Shown in pieces: positions 1 to 8,218 of a DNA stretch of 12,342 nucleotides. Below the pieces are notes generated by a model, which saw only the letters and a program-made list of their open reading frames with translations, did no database searches and had not been told where the DNA came from. This stretch comes from Pseudomonadota bacterium (GTDB lineage: Bacteria; Pseudomonadota; Gammaproteobacteria; Burkholderiales; Burkholderiaceae_B). The position numbers were made by a program, and so were the translations under genes. The first letter of the stretch is position 1. Each line of letters starts with the position of its first letter. The DNA lies in the NCBI GenBank assembly GCA_023427085.1, contig JAEZBO010000056.1:1-12342 (forward strand), given 5' to 3'.

Positions 1-68
1 ATTTTCGCCGCCGGCGGGCCCGGCCGGGCCCCCCCGGCACTTCCCCCCCTCTCCCATCCCCTCAAGCA
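1..68 (+). promoter_or_regulatory. rho 5' leader: GC palindrome and C-rich, rut-like tract
   Basis: This is the non-coding stretch in front of rho. Bases 16-31 form a perfect 16-bp palindrome of only G and C. Bases 40-63 contain 17 C, 6 T, one A and no G, ending five bases before the rho start codon. C-rich, G-poor RNA is the known loading substrate of Rho (rut sites), and rho is autoregulated through its leader in E. coli, so an autoregulatory role is a reasonable inference. There is no good Shine-Dalgarno before the ATG, only AAG at 64-66. The promoter must lie left of the window. In many proteobacteria the gene upstream of rho is trxA, but nothing of it is visible here. Confidence 0.45.
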
Positions 69-1328
69 ATGCACCTCAATGAACTGAAGGCGCTGCACGT
101 ATCGCAGCTGCTCGAAATGGCCGCAGGCCTGGAAATCGAAAACGCCAACCGCCTGCGCAAGCAAGAGCTGATGTTCGCCATCATGAAGCGGCGCGCCAAG
201 CAGGGCGAGCAGATCTTCGGCGACGGCGTGCTCGAGGTCCTGCCCGATGGTTTCGGTTTCCTGCGCTCGCCCGAGACCTCGTATCTGGCCAGCACCGACG
301 ATATCTACATCTCGCCTTCGCAGATCCGCCGCTTCAACCTGCATACCGGCGATTCGATCGAGGGCGAGGTGCGCACGCCCAAGGATGGGGAGCGCTACTT
401 CGCGCTGGTCAAGGTCGACAAGGTCAACGGCGTGCCGCCCGAGTCGATCAAGCACCGCATCATGTTCGAGAACCTGACGCCGCTGCACCCGAACGAGCCG
501 ATGCAGCTCGAGCGCGACATCAAGAGCGAAGAGAACCTGACCGGCCGGATCATGGACGTCTTCGCGCCGCTGGGCAAGGGCCAGCGCGGCCTGGTGGTCG
601 CCAGCCCGAAGTCGGGCAAGACGGTGATGATGCAGCACATCGCCCACGCGATCACGACCAACTTCCCGGATGCGGTGATGATCGTGCTGCTGGTCGACGA
701 ACGTCCCGAAGAAGTCACCGAAATGCAGCGCACCGTGCGCGGCGAAGTCGTGGCCTCGACCTTCGACGAACCGGCCACCCGCCACGTGCAGGTCGCCGAG
801 ATGGTCATCGAAAAGGCCAAGCGCCTGGTCGAGATGAAAAAAGACGTGGTGATCCTGCTCGACTCGATCACCCGCCTGGCGCGCGCCTACAACACCGTCG
901 TGCCGGCCTCGGGCAAGGTGCTGACCGGCGGCGTCGACGCCAATGCGCTGCAGCGTCCCAAGCGCTTCTTCGGCGCGGCGCGCAACCTCGAGGAAGGCGG
1001 CTCGCTGACCATCATCGGCACCGCGCTGATCGAGACCGGCAGCCGCATGGACGAGGTGATCTACGAAGAATTCAAGGGCACCGGCAACTCCGAGGTCCAC
1101 CTCGAACGCCGCCTGGCCGAGAAGCGTGTCTACCCGGCCATGAACCTGAACAAGTCGGGTACCCGCCGCGAAGAGCTGCTGATCAAGCCCGACCTGCTGC
1201 AGAAGATCTGGGTGCTGCGCAAGTTCATCCACGACATGGACGAAGTCGAGGCGATGGACTTCATCCTCGACAAGATGCGCTCGACCAAGAACAACAGCGA
1301 GTTCTTCGACATGATGAAGAAGAAGTGA
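69..1328 (+). CDS. rho: Transcription termination factor Rho
   Basis: Rho is the hexameric RNA-dependent ATPase/helicase that loads on C-rich nascent RNA and releases RNA polymerase. The product is 419 residues, the same length as E. coli Rho, and aligns with it from end to end by eye. The N-terminal helical domain (about 1-45) is followed by the cold-shock-like RNA-binding domain with the RNP1-type GFGFLR at 61-66 and SPSQIRRFNL at 82-91. The ATPase core has the P-loop SPKSGKT at 179-185, the catalytic-glutamate segment DERPEEVTEMQ at 210-220, the Walker B segment VILLD at 261-265, the central-channel loop VLTGGVDANAL at 284-294, and the arginine finger in SGTRREE (R366). The ATG at 69 gives the conserved MxLNELK-type N-terminus. 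The gene converges with the YhdP gene across a 54-bp gap holding a terminator. Nothing is truncated. Confidence 0.99.
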   Translation: MHLNELKALHVSQLLEMAAGLEIENANRLRKQELMFAIMKRRAKQGEQIFGDGVLEVLPDGFGFLRSPETSYLASTDDIYISPSQIRRFNLHTGDSIEGEVRTPKDGERYFALVKVDKVNGVPPESIKHRIMFENLTPLHPNEPMQLERDIKSEENLTGRIMDVFAPLGKGQRGLVVASPKSGKTVMMQHIAHAITTNFPDAVMIVLLVDERPEEVTEMQRTVRGEVVASTFDEPATRHVQVAEMVIEKAKRLVEMKKDVVILLDSITRLARAYNTVVPASGKVLTGGVDANALQRPKRFFGAARNLEEGGSLTIIGTALIETGSRMDEVIYEEFKGTGNSEVHLERRLAEKRVYPAMNLNKSGTRREELLIKPDLLQKIWVLRKFIHDMDEVEAMDFILDKMRSTKNNSEFFDMMKKK

Positions 1329-1347
1329 TCGTCACGTCGCTTCGCTG

Positions 1348-1380
1348 AAAAAACCGCCGGCCTGTCCGGCGGTTTTTTTT
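1348..1380. terminator. Bidirectional intrinsic terminator between rho and the YhdP gene
   Basis: A 7-bp perfect G/C stem (CCGCCGG at 1354-1360 with CCGGCGG at 1366-1372) closes a 5-base loop. It is flanked by six A (1348-1353) on the left and eight T (1373-1380) on the right. Read on the plus strand it ends rho. Read on the minus strand the A-run becomes a U-run and ends the convergent YhdP transcript, whose stop codon is only a few bases away. Confidence 0.93.
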
Positions 1381-1382
1381 GT

Positions 1383-4300
1383 TCAGGGCAGCGGTTGTTC
1401 GGCCGGCTGCTCGCGGCGCGCCACGCTGTCGACGTTGCGCACCTGCGGATCGTCCCAGGGCCCGGTGACCGAATACTGGACCGTCATTGCGCGCGCCAAG
1501 GGCTCCTTGAGCAGCCACTGGGTCACGAAGGCACCGATGCCCAGCACCGGGTTGATCGCGATGCCGGCGGCGATCGCCGCGCCGCCGGCATCCAGGTTGG
1601 GCACCACCACCGCCTGCATGTCCCAGGTCTCGCGCGCCAGGTCGGACGAGCCGGCCAGCACGACGGTGGCGGCCGGGCCGTCGACCTTCAGGCCGGGTGT
1701 GGTGATCTGACCGGCCTCGGCCTTGAATTTGCCGCGCACGGTATCGAAGCTGAAGCCGCGCGTGACCGCCGCGCCCGGATTGAAGTCCAGCCGCGCCAGC
1801 CGCTGCGTCGATTGCAGCGCCAGCAATTCGAGCAGGCGCGCGCCGCCCGACTTCACGCCCAGCAGGCGGCCGGCATCCAGCGCGACCTCGCCGTCGCCGC
1901 GCAGCGCCGAAAAATCCTTGCGCCACGGAAACCCCTGCCACATCAGGCTGGCCTGCGCGTGGCCCTTGCCCTCGGCGACCAGTTCGTCCTGGCCGACGCT
2001 GCTCAGCAGCCGCCCCAGGTTGCTGACGTCCAGCCGCGTGTCCAGGCTGATGCCTCGCGCCGCGCCGGCCAGGCGCCAGTCGCCCGAGGCCGACACCCGT
2101 CCCGAGGGATGCGACAGCGCCAGCGTGTCGAGCCGCCAGTGCTGGCCACGCACCTGGTTGGCACCGCGCAGCACCAGCGAGCCGGCCGGCTTGCCGTAGA
2201 GCTCGAGTCGCTCGGCCCGCAGGTCGACGTCGGGCACGTCCTTGAAGGTATCGTCGTCGAACAGCCGCGTGTCGGCCGCGGCCGGCGTGGCCGCCGGCCG
2301 TTTGCCCGCCGGCGCCGCCGACGACGAGGCAGCGGCCGTATCGCTGGCCTTGCCCAGCGCCAGATGATCGAGCCTGGCCTGCAGGCGGCCCGCCTGCTCG
2401 GCAGTGGGCGCGCGCCAGTTGAGGTCGCCCGAGACCTGCTCGGAGGCCAGCGTGATCTGCCAGGCGCCGCCGTCCTGCGGCGTGGCTTGCGCGCGCACGT
2501 CCTCGAGCGTGGTATTGCCCAGCGTCAGCGCCTGGGTCTCGACCCGGACGTCGGCCAGCCTGGGCAGCAGCGAAGCCGCGGTGCGCGGTGCGCCACGGCT
2601 GACGGGCAGATTGGCGGGCGCCTGCTGGTTGACGGTCTGCCACGCATTCAGGTCGATGCTGCGCAGCGCCACGTCGACACGCAGGCCCGACTCGGGCAGC
2701 GCCGCTGGCCGGCCGATGCCGAGCACGCCACGCTGGAAGAACGGTTCGGCGCCGGCCTTGGGCTGCTGCTCGAGCTGCAAGGCGACGTCGCCGCCCAGCG
2801 TCGCGGTCAGGCGCCGCGCGCCGCCATCGCCGGCACCCCAATCGACCGACAGGGGCATGGCGGTGTCGGCCGGCTTGCCCAGCGGTTCGGGGAAATCGAG
2901 CGCCATGCCGCGCAGATCCGAGTCGACCGAAAACGCCACGCCCGAACGTTTATCCATGACCAGCTTGCCCTCATAACGGGCGCTGCCGGCCAGCCGCTTC
3001 AGCACCGGCGCCTCGCTGCTCTCGCGCAGGCCGTCGCTGGTCAAGGTGCCGGAAAAACCCAAGCCCGGCGCGCCCGGCGTCAGCTCGCCCGCCAGCGAAT
3101 AATCGCCGCCCAGAAAACGACCGCGGATGCCGTCGGTCGATACGCCGCGCTCAGTGAATCCCAGCGTGCCCCGCACCGCGCGGAACGGCGGCGCATTGGG
3201 TGTGAGCACGAAGTCGCTGCCGTCGAAGGTGACGCTGCCGCGCACCTGCGAGGCGTTGACGTCGGTCAGCGGGATGTCCAGCGCCAGCGGCACCGTCCAG
3301 TGGCCACCGGCACGCGCCTGATCGAGCGCGCCCTTGAGCAGGCGGCCCAGCGGCGAGGTCTTGATCATCGCCAGGTAGGCACCCGCCTCGCCCTCGGTGC
3401 GGCCATCGAGCACCAGCCGCGCGCCGCGCGACATGTGCGGAATCTGCGCATCGACGTCGAGCAAGGCGACCGAGCGGTTGGGCGCGGTGCGCACGATGCC
3501 GCCTCGCGCGTGGATCGACAGCGCGTCCTTGTCGATCCGGACGGTGCCGCCCACGCCCTGCAGCATCGGCCACGGCAGCCGTGCGTCGCGGGCCGGCGCA
3601 TAGTCGATGTCGGCGCCGCTGACGCGGCCTTCGACGATGAAGTCGCCGACCTCGCCGGGCCGCTCGAACGGGAAGTCGGCCAGATCGCCGCGCACCGCGT
3701 AGCGGCCGGCGTTGACCTGGCCGCGCGGCAGGCCGTGGGCCAGCCACTGGCGCGCACTGGCGGCGACCTGCCGCGGCAGGTAGAGATGGATGGCATTCAT
3801 CGCCGCGCGGCGGATGTCGCCACCGAAATCGGCGCTGCCGGCCGGCGTGCGGCCCTGCGCGGTCCAGCTGCCGCGCAGTGTCGCGTCCAGGTCGGCGTTG
3901 ACGATGTCGGCCTGCGCCACCCGCAACTGCCACGGCTGGCCGGGCGCGCGCTGCAGCGCCAGTTGCGCCTGGACCTGATCGATGGGCGGCAGCGGCTGCG
4001 GGAACACGCGTGGCACGTCGACCTCGAGTGTGCGTGCGTCCACGGCCAAAGCCAGCCCGCGATGATCGGACGAACGCCCGAGCCAGGCCGGCGCGTCGTC
4101 GCCCAACAGGTCGCCGGGCGCGCCCTGCGCGCTCAGGTGCAGGGTCTCGATGCGGGCTTGCCAGCCAGCGCCGGCGTCGCCCGGCACGCTGCCCTCGCGC
4201 TGCGCGACCTTGCCGACGCCACTGGCACCGAGCCCGCGCGCCGCGACATCGACCATCACATGATCGAGGCGGCCATCGCGCAGTTGGCCCCACGCACGCG

Positions 4301-5081
4301 TGGCCACGCGTCCGCGCGCCTGCTCGGGCACGTCCAGCCACGGCCGCCAGGCCAGCGGCTCGGCATCGTCGACCTGCGCATAGATCTCGCCGCCGCGGGC
4401 GGTCGGCCGCTGCGTGAAGCCACGATCGAAATCGCCCTGCACGACGATGCCGGCCGCCAGCGCGCCCGGCGGACGGGCCCGCAGCGCCAGCTGGTGGCCG
4501 AACAGGCCGTTGTGGATACGCAGTTCGATATCGTCGAGCGTGAGGTCGGGGGCGCCGCGCAGTTCGTCGCGCCACGACAGCCGCGCGTCACGGATCGCCA
4601 GATCGCCCTGCCGGCCCAGCCAGCGCAACACCGGGCTGTCGAGCGAGAAGCCGTCGCCGTCGCCGTCCAGGTCGAACGCGCGCTCGCCCAGCCACAGGCG
4701 GTTCTGCGCGTCACGCCGCAGCGAAACCTGCATCTGGTCGAGCGACAGATACAGGAAGCGCGGCGAGCCGCCCAAGACGCTGCGCCACGACAGCACCGCC
4801 TGCACCTGCGGCACGGCCAGCGCGGGCCGGCCCTGCGCATCGCTGATCGCGACCTCGGCCAGCGTGAAACGGGGATGCAGGCCATGCCATTCGGCCTGCA
4901 CGCGGCCGATCCGCACCGGTGCGCCCAGCGCGTCGCTGGCGGCCTGCTCGATGCGCGGGCGCCAGTTGTCGGCCTGAGGCAGGATCGCGTAGCGCACGCC
5001 CAGCACCGCCGCGACAGCCAGCAGGTAGACGCACAACGCGGTCCAGAACAGCCTACGCAGTAGCTTTTTGGAAGACGACAC
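1383..5081 (-). CDS. yhdP: YhdP family AsmA-like envelope protein (phospholipid transport between membranes)
   Basis: YhdP, with TamB and YdbH, belongs to the AsmA-like bridge proteins that in E. coli carry phospholipid from the inner to the outer membrane. From the chosen start the product is 1232 residues (E. coli YhdP about 1266). A basic KKLLRR segment precedes one membrane helix (about residues 11-29), then a long periplasmic part of repeating beta-rich segments. The C-terminus carries the family signature: INPVLGIGAFVTQWLL followed by YSVTGPWDDPQV (1203-1214). An Ala/Ser/Pro-rich linker lies at 912-936. I chose the GTG at 5081 because the membrane anchor follows at the usual distance; the frame is open to another GTG at 5138, which would add 19 residues not expected for the family. 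Neither start has a clear Shine-Dalgarno. The gene is divergent from glnE and convergent with rho, so it is probably monocistronic. The family is clear; lipid transport in this organism is inferred. Confidence 0.93.
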   Translation of the reverse strand: MSSSKKLLRRLFWTALCVYLLAVAAVLGVRYAILPQADNWRPRIEQAASDALGAPVRIGRVQAEWHGLHPRFTLAEVAISDAQGRPALAVPQVQAVLSWRSVLGGSPRFLYLSLDQMQVSLRRDAQNRLWLGERAFDLDGDGDGFSLDSPVLRWLGRQGDLAIRDARLSWRDELRGAPDLTLDDIELRIHNGLFGHQLALRARPPGALAAGIVVQGDFDRGFTQRPTARGGEIYAQVDDAEPLAWRPWLDVPEQARGRVATRAWGQLRDGRLDHVMVDVAARGLGASGVGKVAQREGSVPGDAGAGWQARIETLHLSAQGAPGDLLGDDAPAWLGRSSDHRGLALAVDARTLEVDVPRVFPQPLPPIDQVQAQLALQRAPGQPWQLRVAQADIVNADLDATLRGSWTAQGRTPAGSADFGGDIRRAAMNAIHLYLPRQVAASARQWLAHGLPRGQVNAGRYAVRGDLADFPFERPGEVGDFIVEGRVSGADIDYAPARDARLPWPMLQGVGGTVRIDKDALSIHARGGIVRTAPNRSVALLDVDAQIPHMSRGARLVLDGRTEGEAGAYLAMIKTSPLGRLLKGALDQARAGGHWTVPLALDIPLTDVNASQVRGSVTFDGSDFVLTPNAPPFRAVRGTLGFTERGVSTDGIRGRFLGGDYSLAGELTPGAPGLGFSGTLTSDGLRESSEAPVLKRLAGSARYEGKLVMDKRSGVAFSVDSDLRGMALDFPEPLGKPADTAMPLSVDWGAGDGGARRLTATLGGDVALQLEQQPKAGAEPFFQRGVLGIGRPAALPESGLRVDVALRSIDLNAWQTVNQQAPANLPVSRGAPRTAASLLPRLADVRVETQALTLGNTTLEDVRAQATPQDGGAWQITLASEQVSGDLNWRAPTAEQAGRLQARLDHLALGKASDTAAASSSAAPAGKRPAATPAAADTRLFDDDTFKDVPDVDLRAERLELYGKPAGSLVLRGANQVRGQHWRLDTLALSHPSGRVSASGDWRLAGAARGISLDTRLDVSNLGRLLSSVGQDELVAEGKGHAQASLMWQGFPWRKDFSALRGDGEVALDAGRLLGVKSGGARLLELLALQSTQRLARLDFNPGAAVTRGFSFDTVRGKFKAEAGQITTPGLKVDGPAATVVLAGSSDLARETWDMQAVVVPNLDAGGAAIAAGIAINPVLGIGAFVTQWLLKEPLARAMTVQYSVTGPWDDPQVRNVDSVARREQPAEQPLP

Positions 5082-5183
5082 AGGTCGAGGTAAGTGGCCG
5101 GCTCGGCGCCGATTGCAGTATCGTGCGCAAACCTCCACTTATACCCGAAACGTCCGCAGGACGCCGCTGGAGCAGGAAACCGA
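5082..5183. promoter_or_regulatory. Divergent intergenic region between the YhdP gene and glnE
   Basis: This 102-bp stretch must hold, or lie next to, the promoters of both divergent genes. The only A/T-rich patch is around 5137-5150. On the minus strand it reads TATAAG (5143 to 5138), a possible -10 for the YhdP gene with a leader of about 50 nt. On the plus strand it reads TATACC (5140-5145), a possible -10 for glnE. Neither has a convincing -35 at 16-18 bp: TTGCAG at 5113-5118 is 21 bp from the plus-strand candidate. The glnE Shine-Dalgarno AGGAA (5174-5178) sits five bases before its ATG. I see no obvious sigma-54 (GG-N10-GC) site. Confidence 0.35.
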
Positions 5184-8027
5184 ATGCCACAGACCGATCT
5201 GCTCGCCCCCGCCCAACAATGGTCGGGTCATCTGCGCCGCCGGCTCGACGCGCGGCCCGAACTGCGCGACTGGCTGCAGCAGGCCGCCACCGAACCGCTC
5301 AGCGTGCAGCGGCTGGCGGCATGGTTCGACGAGTTGGCCGACGCGCCCGGCGACGCGGTGTTGCCGGTTGCGCAATGCCGCAGCGTGTTACGCAAATTGC
5401 GCGAGCGGGTGTTTTGCTGCGCGATGGTGCGCGACCTGGCCGGCCAGGCGCCGCTCGAAGAAGTGGTCGGCGCCATGACCGCGCTGGCCGACCTGGCCGT
5501 TGCCCAGGCCTACCGCAGCGTCGCCACCGAACTGGCGGCGACCCACGGCATCCCCAAGGACCCGCAAGGGGTGCCGCAAGAGCTGCTGATCCTGGGCATG
5601 GGCAAGCTGGGCGGACGCGAGCTCAACGTCTCGTCGGATATCGATCTGATCATGTTGTACGGCGACGAGGGCGAGACCGATGGCCGCCGGCGCCTGTCGC
5701 ATCACGAGTTCTATGGCCGCGTCACGCAGCGCATGATGCCGGTGCTGTCCGAGGTCGATGCCGATGGTCAGGTGTTTCGCACCGACCTGCGGCTGCGCCC
5801 CGACGGCGATGCCGGTCCGCTGGCCTGGAGCCTGGACGCGCTGGAGCTCTACCTGGTCGGCCAGGGCCGCGAATGGGAGCGTTACGCGTGGCTCAAGGCG
5901 CGTGCGATGCCGGCGCAGGCCTTTGCCGGCAGCGATCCGCAGCAGCAGCTGCGCCAGCTCGAAAGCCTGCGGGTGCCGTTCGTGTACCGCAAGTACCTGG
6001 ACTTCGACGCGCTGGCGGCGCTGCGCGGCCTGCGCGAACGCATCCGCCAGGACTGGCAGCGGCGCGCGCTGGCGCGCAATGGCGTGGACACCGTCAACAA
6101 CGTCAAGCTGGGCGAAGGCGGCATCCGCGAGATCGAGTTCGTGGTCCAGCTGTCGCAGCTGATCCGCGGCGGCCGAAACCCGGCGCTGCAGGCGCGCGGC
6201 CTGCTCGATGCGCTGCGCGTGCAGGCGCAGGCCGGCATTCTGTCGGATGCCGACGCCCAGCAACTCGAGGCGGCCTATCGGTTTTTGCGCCGCACCGAGC
6301 ACGCCCTGCAGTACCGTGAGGACGAACAGACCCACCTGCTGCCGGCCGACCCCGAGCGGCGCGCCGCGCTGGCACAGGCGCTGGGCATGGACGCCGCGCA
6401 GTTCGAGCAGACGCTGACCCAGCATCGCGAGTTCGTCGCGCAGACCTTTCGCGACGCCTTCCACCTGGCCGGCCTGGGCGGCGCCAGCCAGCCGCGGCCG
6501 GCACCGGGCGCGGCCGATGACAAGGATGACGACAAGGACGCCGACGACGACGCCGACAGCCGGCTGGCCCGCCACATCCAGCAGGCGTTCGGCGCCGATG
6601 GCGAGCCGCTGATCGTGCGCGCCGAATCACTGCTGGCCAGCCACCGTGTGCGCAGCCTGCCCGAGACCAGCCGGCGCCGCGTCGAAACCCTGCTGCCGGC
6701 GGCCATCAGCGCGGCCAGCCAGACCGCCGAGCCGCTGGCGGCGGCGACCCGGCTGCTGGACCTGATCGAACAGATCGCGCAGCGCAGCGCCTACCTGGCG
6801 CTGCTGGCCGAGTACCCCGAGACGCTGGCGCGGGTCGCGCGCATCGTCGCCGCCAGCCCGTGGGCCGCGCAGTACCTGACGCGCCACCCGCTGTTGCTCG
6901 ATGGCCTGATCGACTGGCGCACGCTGTTCGAACCGCTCGACTTCAAGCAGATCTCGCAGCAATTGCGCGCCGACCTGGACGCCTGCCGGCTGCCCGATGG
7001 CCAGCCCGACGTCGAGCGGCAGATGAACCTGATGCGCGACGTGCAGCGCCAGGCCAGCTTCCAGCTGCTGGCGCAGGACCTCGAAGACGAGCTGTCGGTC
7101 GAAAAGGTCGCCGACCAGTTGTCGGCACTGGCCGACCTGCTGCTGGAGGAGACCATCCGGCGCTGCTGGCAACTGGTCAGCAAGAATCCCAAGGCCGAGC
7201 CGCCGCGGTTTGCCGTCATCGCCTACGGCAAGCTGGGCGGCAAGGAACTGGGCTACGTCTCGGACCTCGACCTGGTGTTCCTGTTCGAGGACGACGCCGA
7301 GGACGCGCCCGAGCGTTACGCCAAGCTGGGCCGCCGCATGAGCTCGTGGCTGTCGACCATGACCTCGTCGGGCCGCCTTTATGAAGTCGACCTGCGGCTG
7401 CGCCCCGACGGCGAGGCGGGGCTGCTGGCGGTGTCGGTCGAGGCCTTCGCGCAGTACCAGCGCGAACACGCGTGGCTGTGGGAACACCAGGCGCTGACGC
7501 GGGCCCGCCATGCGGCCGGCGATGCGCGCGTGGGCGAGCGCTTCGAACAGATCCGCCGCGAGATCCTGCTGACGCCCCGCCCGGCCGACACGCTGGCCGG
7601 CGAGGTACTGGCGATGCGCGAGCGCATCCGCGCCGGCCACCCGAACATCAGCCCCGATTTCGACCTCAAGCATGATCGCGGCGGCATGGTCGACGTCGAG
7701 TTCGTCACGCAGTACCTGGTGCTGCGTCACGGCCACGCGCATCCCGAGCTGGTCGACAACCTGGGCAACATCACGTTGCTCAGGCTGGCGGCGGCCGCCG
7801 GGCTGATCGACGCGGCGGTCGCGCAACCGGCCGCCGATGCCTATCGCACACTGCGGCGGCGCCAGCACGCGCTGCGGCTCAAGGGCGAGGACAAGGCCCG
7901 CGTGCCGGGCGCCGAGCTGCAGGACGAACGGCGCGCGGTGCAGGCGCTGTGGGACGCCGTGCTGGGCCATGCCAAGGCGGCCAGTCCGGCCAGCCTGGGC
8001 ACTGGGCGCGGCATCATGAAGGTGTAG
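5184..8027 (+). CDS. glnE: Bifunctional glutamine synthetase adenylyltransferase/adenylyl-removing enzyme
   Basis: GlnE switches glutamine synthetase activity by adding AMP to, or phosphorolytically removing it from, a tyrosine of GlnA, under control of PII (GlnB) and glutamine. The product is 947 residues, against 946 in E. coli. Two nucleotidyltransferase domains are plain. The N-terminal adenylyl-removing domain has LGMGKLGGREL at 137-147 with metal-binding D152 and D154, then LRLRPDG, and KLGEGGIREIEF at 308-319. The C-terminal adenylylating domain has AYGKLGGKEL at 680-689 with D694 and D696, a second LRLRPDG, and KHDRGGMVDVEF at 829-840. A helical regulatory region lies between them. 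A linker at 445-459 is unusually acidic (ten Asp in 15 residues). The ATG at 5184 is chosen over an in-frame upstream start at 5094 because AGGAA lies five bases before it and the length then fits the family. Both catalytic sites look intact. Confidence 0.98.
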   Translation: MPQTDLLAPAQQWSGHLRRRLDARPELRDWLQQAATEPLSVQRLAAWFDELADAPGDAVLPVAQCRSVLRKLRERVFCCAMVRDLAGQAPLEEVVGAMTALADLAVAQAYRSVATELAATHGIPKDPQGVPQELLILGMGKLGGRELNVSSDIDLIMLYGDEGETDGRRRLSHHEFYGRVTQRMMPVLSEVDADGQVFRTDLRLRPDGDAGPLAWSLDALELYLVGQGREWERYAWLKARAMPAQAFAGSDPQQQLRQLESLRVPFVYRKYLDFDALAALRGLRERIRQDWQRRALARNGVDTVNNVKLGEGGIREIEFVVQLSQLIRGGRNPALQARGLLDALRVQAQAGILSDADAQQLEAAYRFLRRTEHALQYREDEQTHLLPADPERRAALAQALGMDAAQFEQTLTQHREFVAQTFRDAFHLAGLGGASQPRPAPGAADDKDDDKDADDDADSRLARHIQQAFGADGEPLIVRAESLLASHRVRSLPETSRRRVETLLPAAISAASQTAEPLAAATRLLDLIEQIAQRSAYLALLAEYPETLARVARIVAASPWAAQYLTRHPLLLDGLIDWRTLFEPLDFKQISQQLRADLDACRLPDGQPDVERQMNLMRDVQRQASFQLLAQDLEDELSVEKVADQLSALADLLLEETIRRCWQLVSKNPKAEPPRFAVIAYGKLGGKELGYVSDLDLVFLFEDDAEDAPERYAKLGRRMSSWLSTMTSSGRLYEVDLRLRPDGEAGLLAVSVEAFAQYQREHAWLWEHQALTRARHAAGDARVGERFEQIRREILLTPRPADTLAGEVLAMRERIRAGHPNISPDFDLKHDRGGMVDVEFVTQYLVLRHGHAHPELVDNLGNITLLRLAAAAGLIDAAVAQPAADAYRTLRRRQHALRLKGEDKARVPGAELQDERRAVQALWDAVLGHAKAASPASLGTGRGIMKV

Positions 8028-8031
8028 CACT

Positions 8032-8060
8032 CCGCTGCCGGGCCGGCGTGCAGCGGTTCT
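8032..8060 (+). terminator. Possible weak terminator after glnE
   Basis: Five bases after the glnE stop, CCGCTGC (8032-8038) can pair with GCAGCGG (8050-8056) around an 11-base G/C loop. Only TTCT follows instead of a full T-run, so intrinsic termination would be weak. The next segment, around 8061-8072, is a self-complementary CCGG repeat that could compete for pairing. Rho-dependent termination, or some readthrough into queH, is equally possible. Confidence 0.3.
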
Positions 8061-8114
8061 CCGGCCGGCCGGTGGCGGCGCGGCGATGTGTCCCCGACAG
8101 CGCGGGCGCGCGGC

Positions 8115-8143
8115 TCGAAAGTGCCCGCCAGACGTCGTAAAAT
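8115..8143 (+). promoter_or_regulatory. Putative sigma-70 promoter for queH
   Basis: TCGAAA at 8115-8120 (four of six matches to TTGACA) and TAAAAT at 8138-8143 (five of six matches to TATAAT) are separated by exactly 17 bp. Transcription would begin near 8150, giving a leader of roughly 70 nt before the queH ATG. It lies in the only A/T-containing patch of an otherwise very GC-rich gap between glnE and queH, suggesting that queH is transcribed on its own. Prediction by eye only. Confidence 0.5.
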
Positions 8144-8218
8144 CGAGCTTTTGCGCGACCCGCGCCGGGCCCAGGCCCCGCGCACCGGCCGCCCTACCCT
8201 GCCGCGACGAACTTGATC

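Noticed and set aside
1261..2841. A 526-codon minus-strand frame overlapping the start of the YhdP reading direction and the rho 3' end
   Set aside because: It is a frame-shifted shadow of the YhdP gene, runs through the terminator, and is made almost only of Ala, Gly and Arg.
1395..5063. A 1222-codon open frame on the plus strand, antisense to almost the whole YhdP gene
   Set aside because: Its translation is rich in Arg, Gln, Ala, His and Gly with no recognisable domain, as expected when strong third-position G/C bias removes stop codons from the opposite strand. The YhdP frame has clear family motifs.
5094..5183. A 30-codon N-terminal extension of GlnE
   Set aside because: The upstream start has no ribosome-binding site, overlaps the divergent promoter region, and makes the protein longer than the family norm. 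The ATG at 5184 has AGGAA at good spacing.
5388..8030. Long minus-strand open frames antisense to glnE (two, of 395 and 467 codons)
   Set aside because: They mirror codons of an intact, highly conserved GlnE and show no motif of their own.
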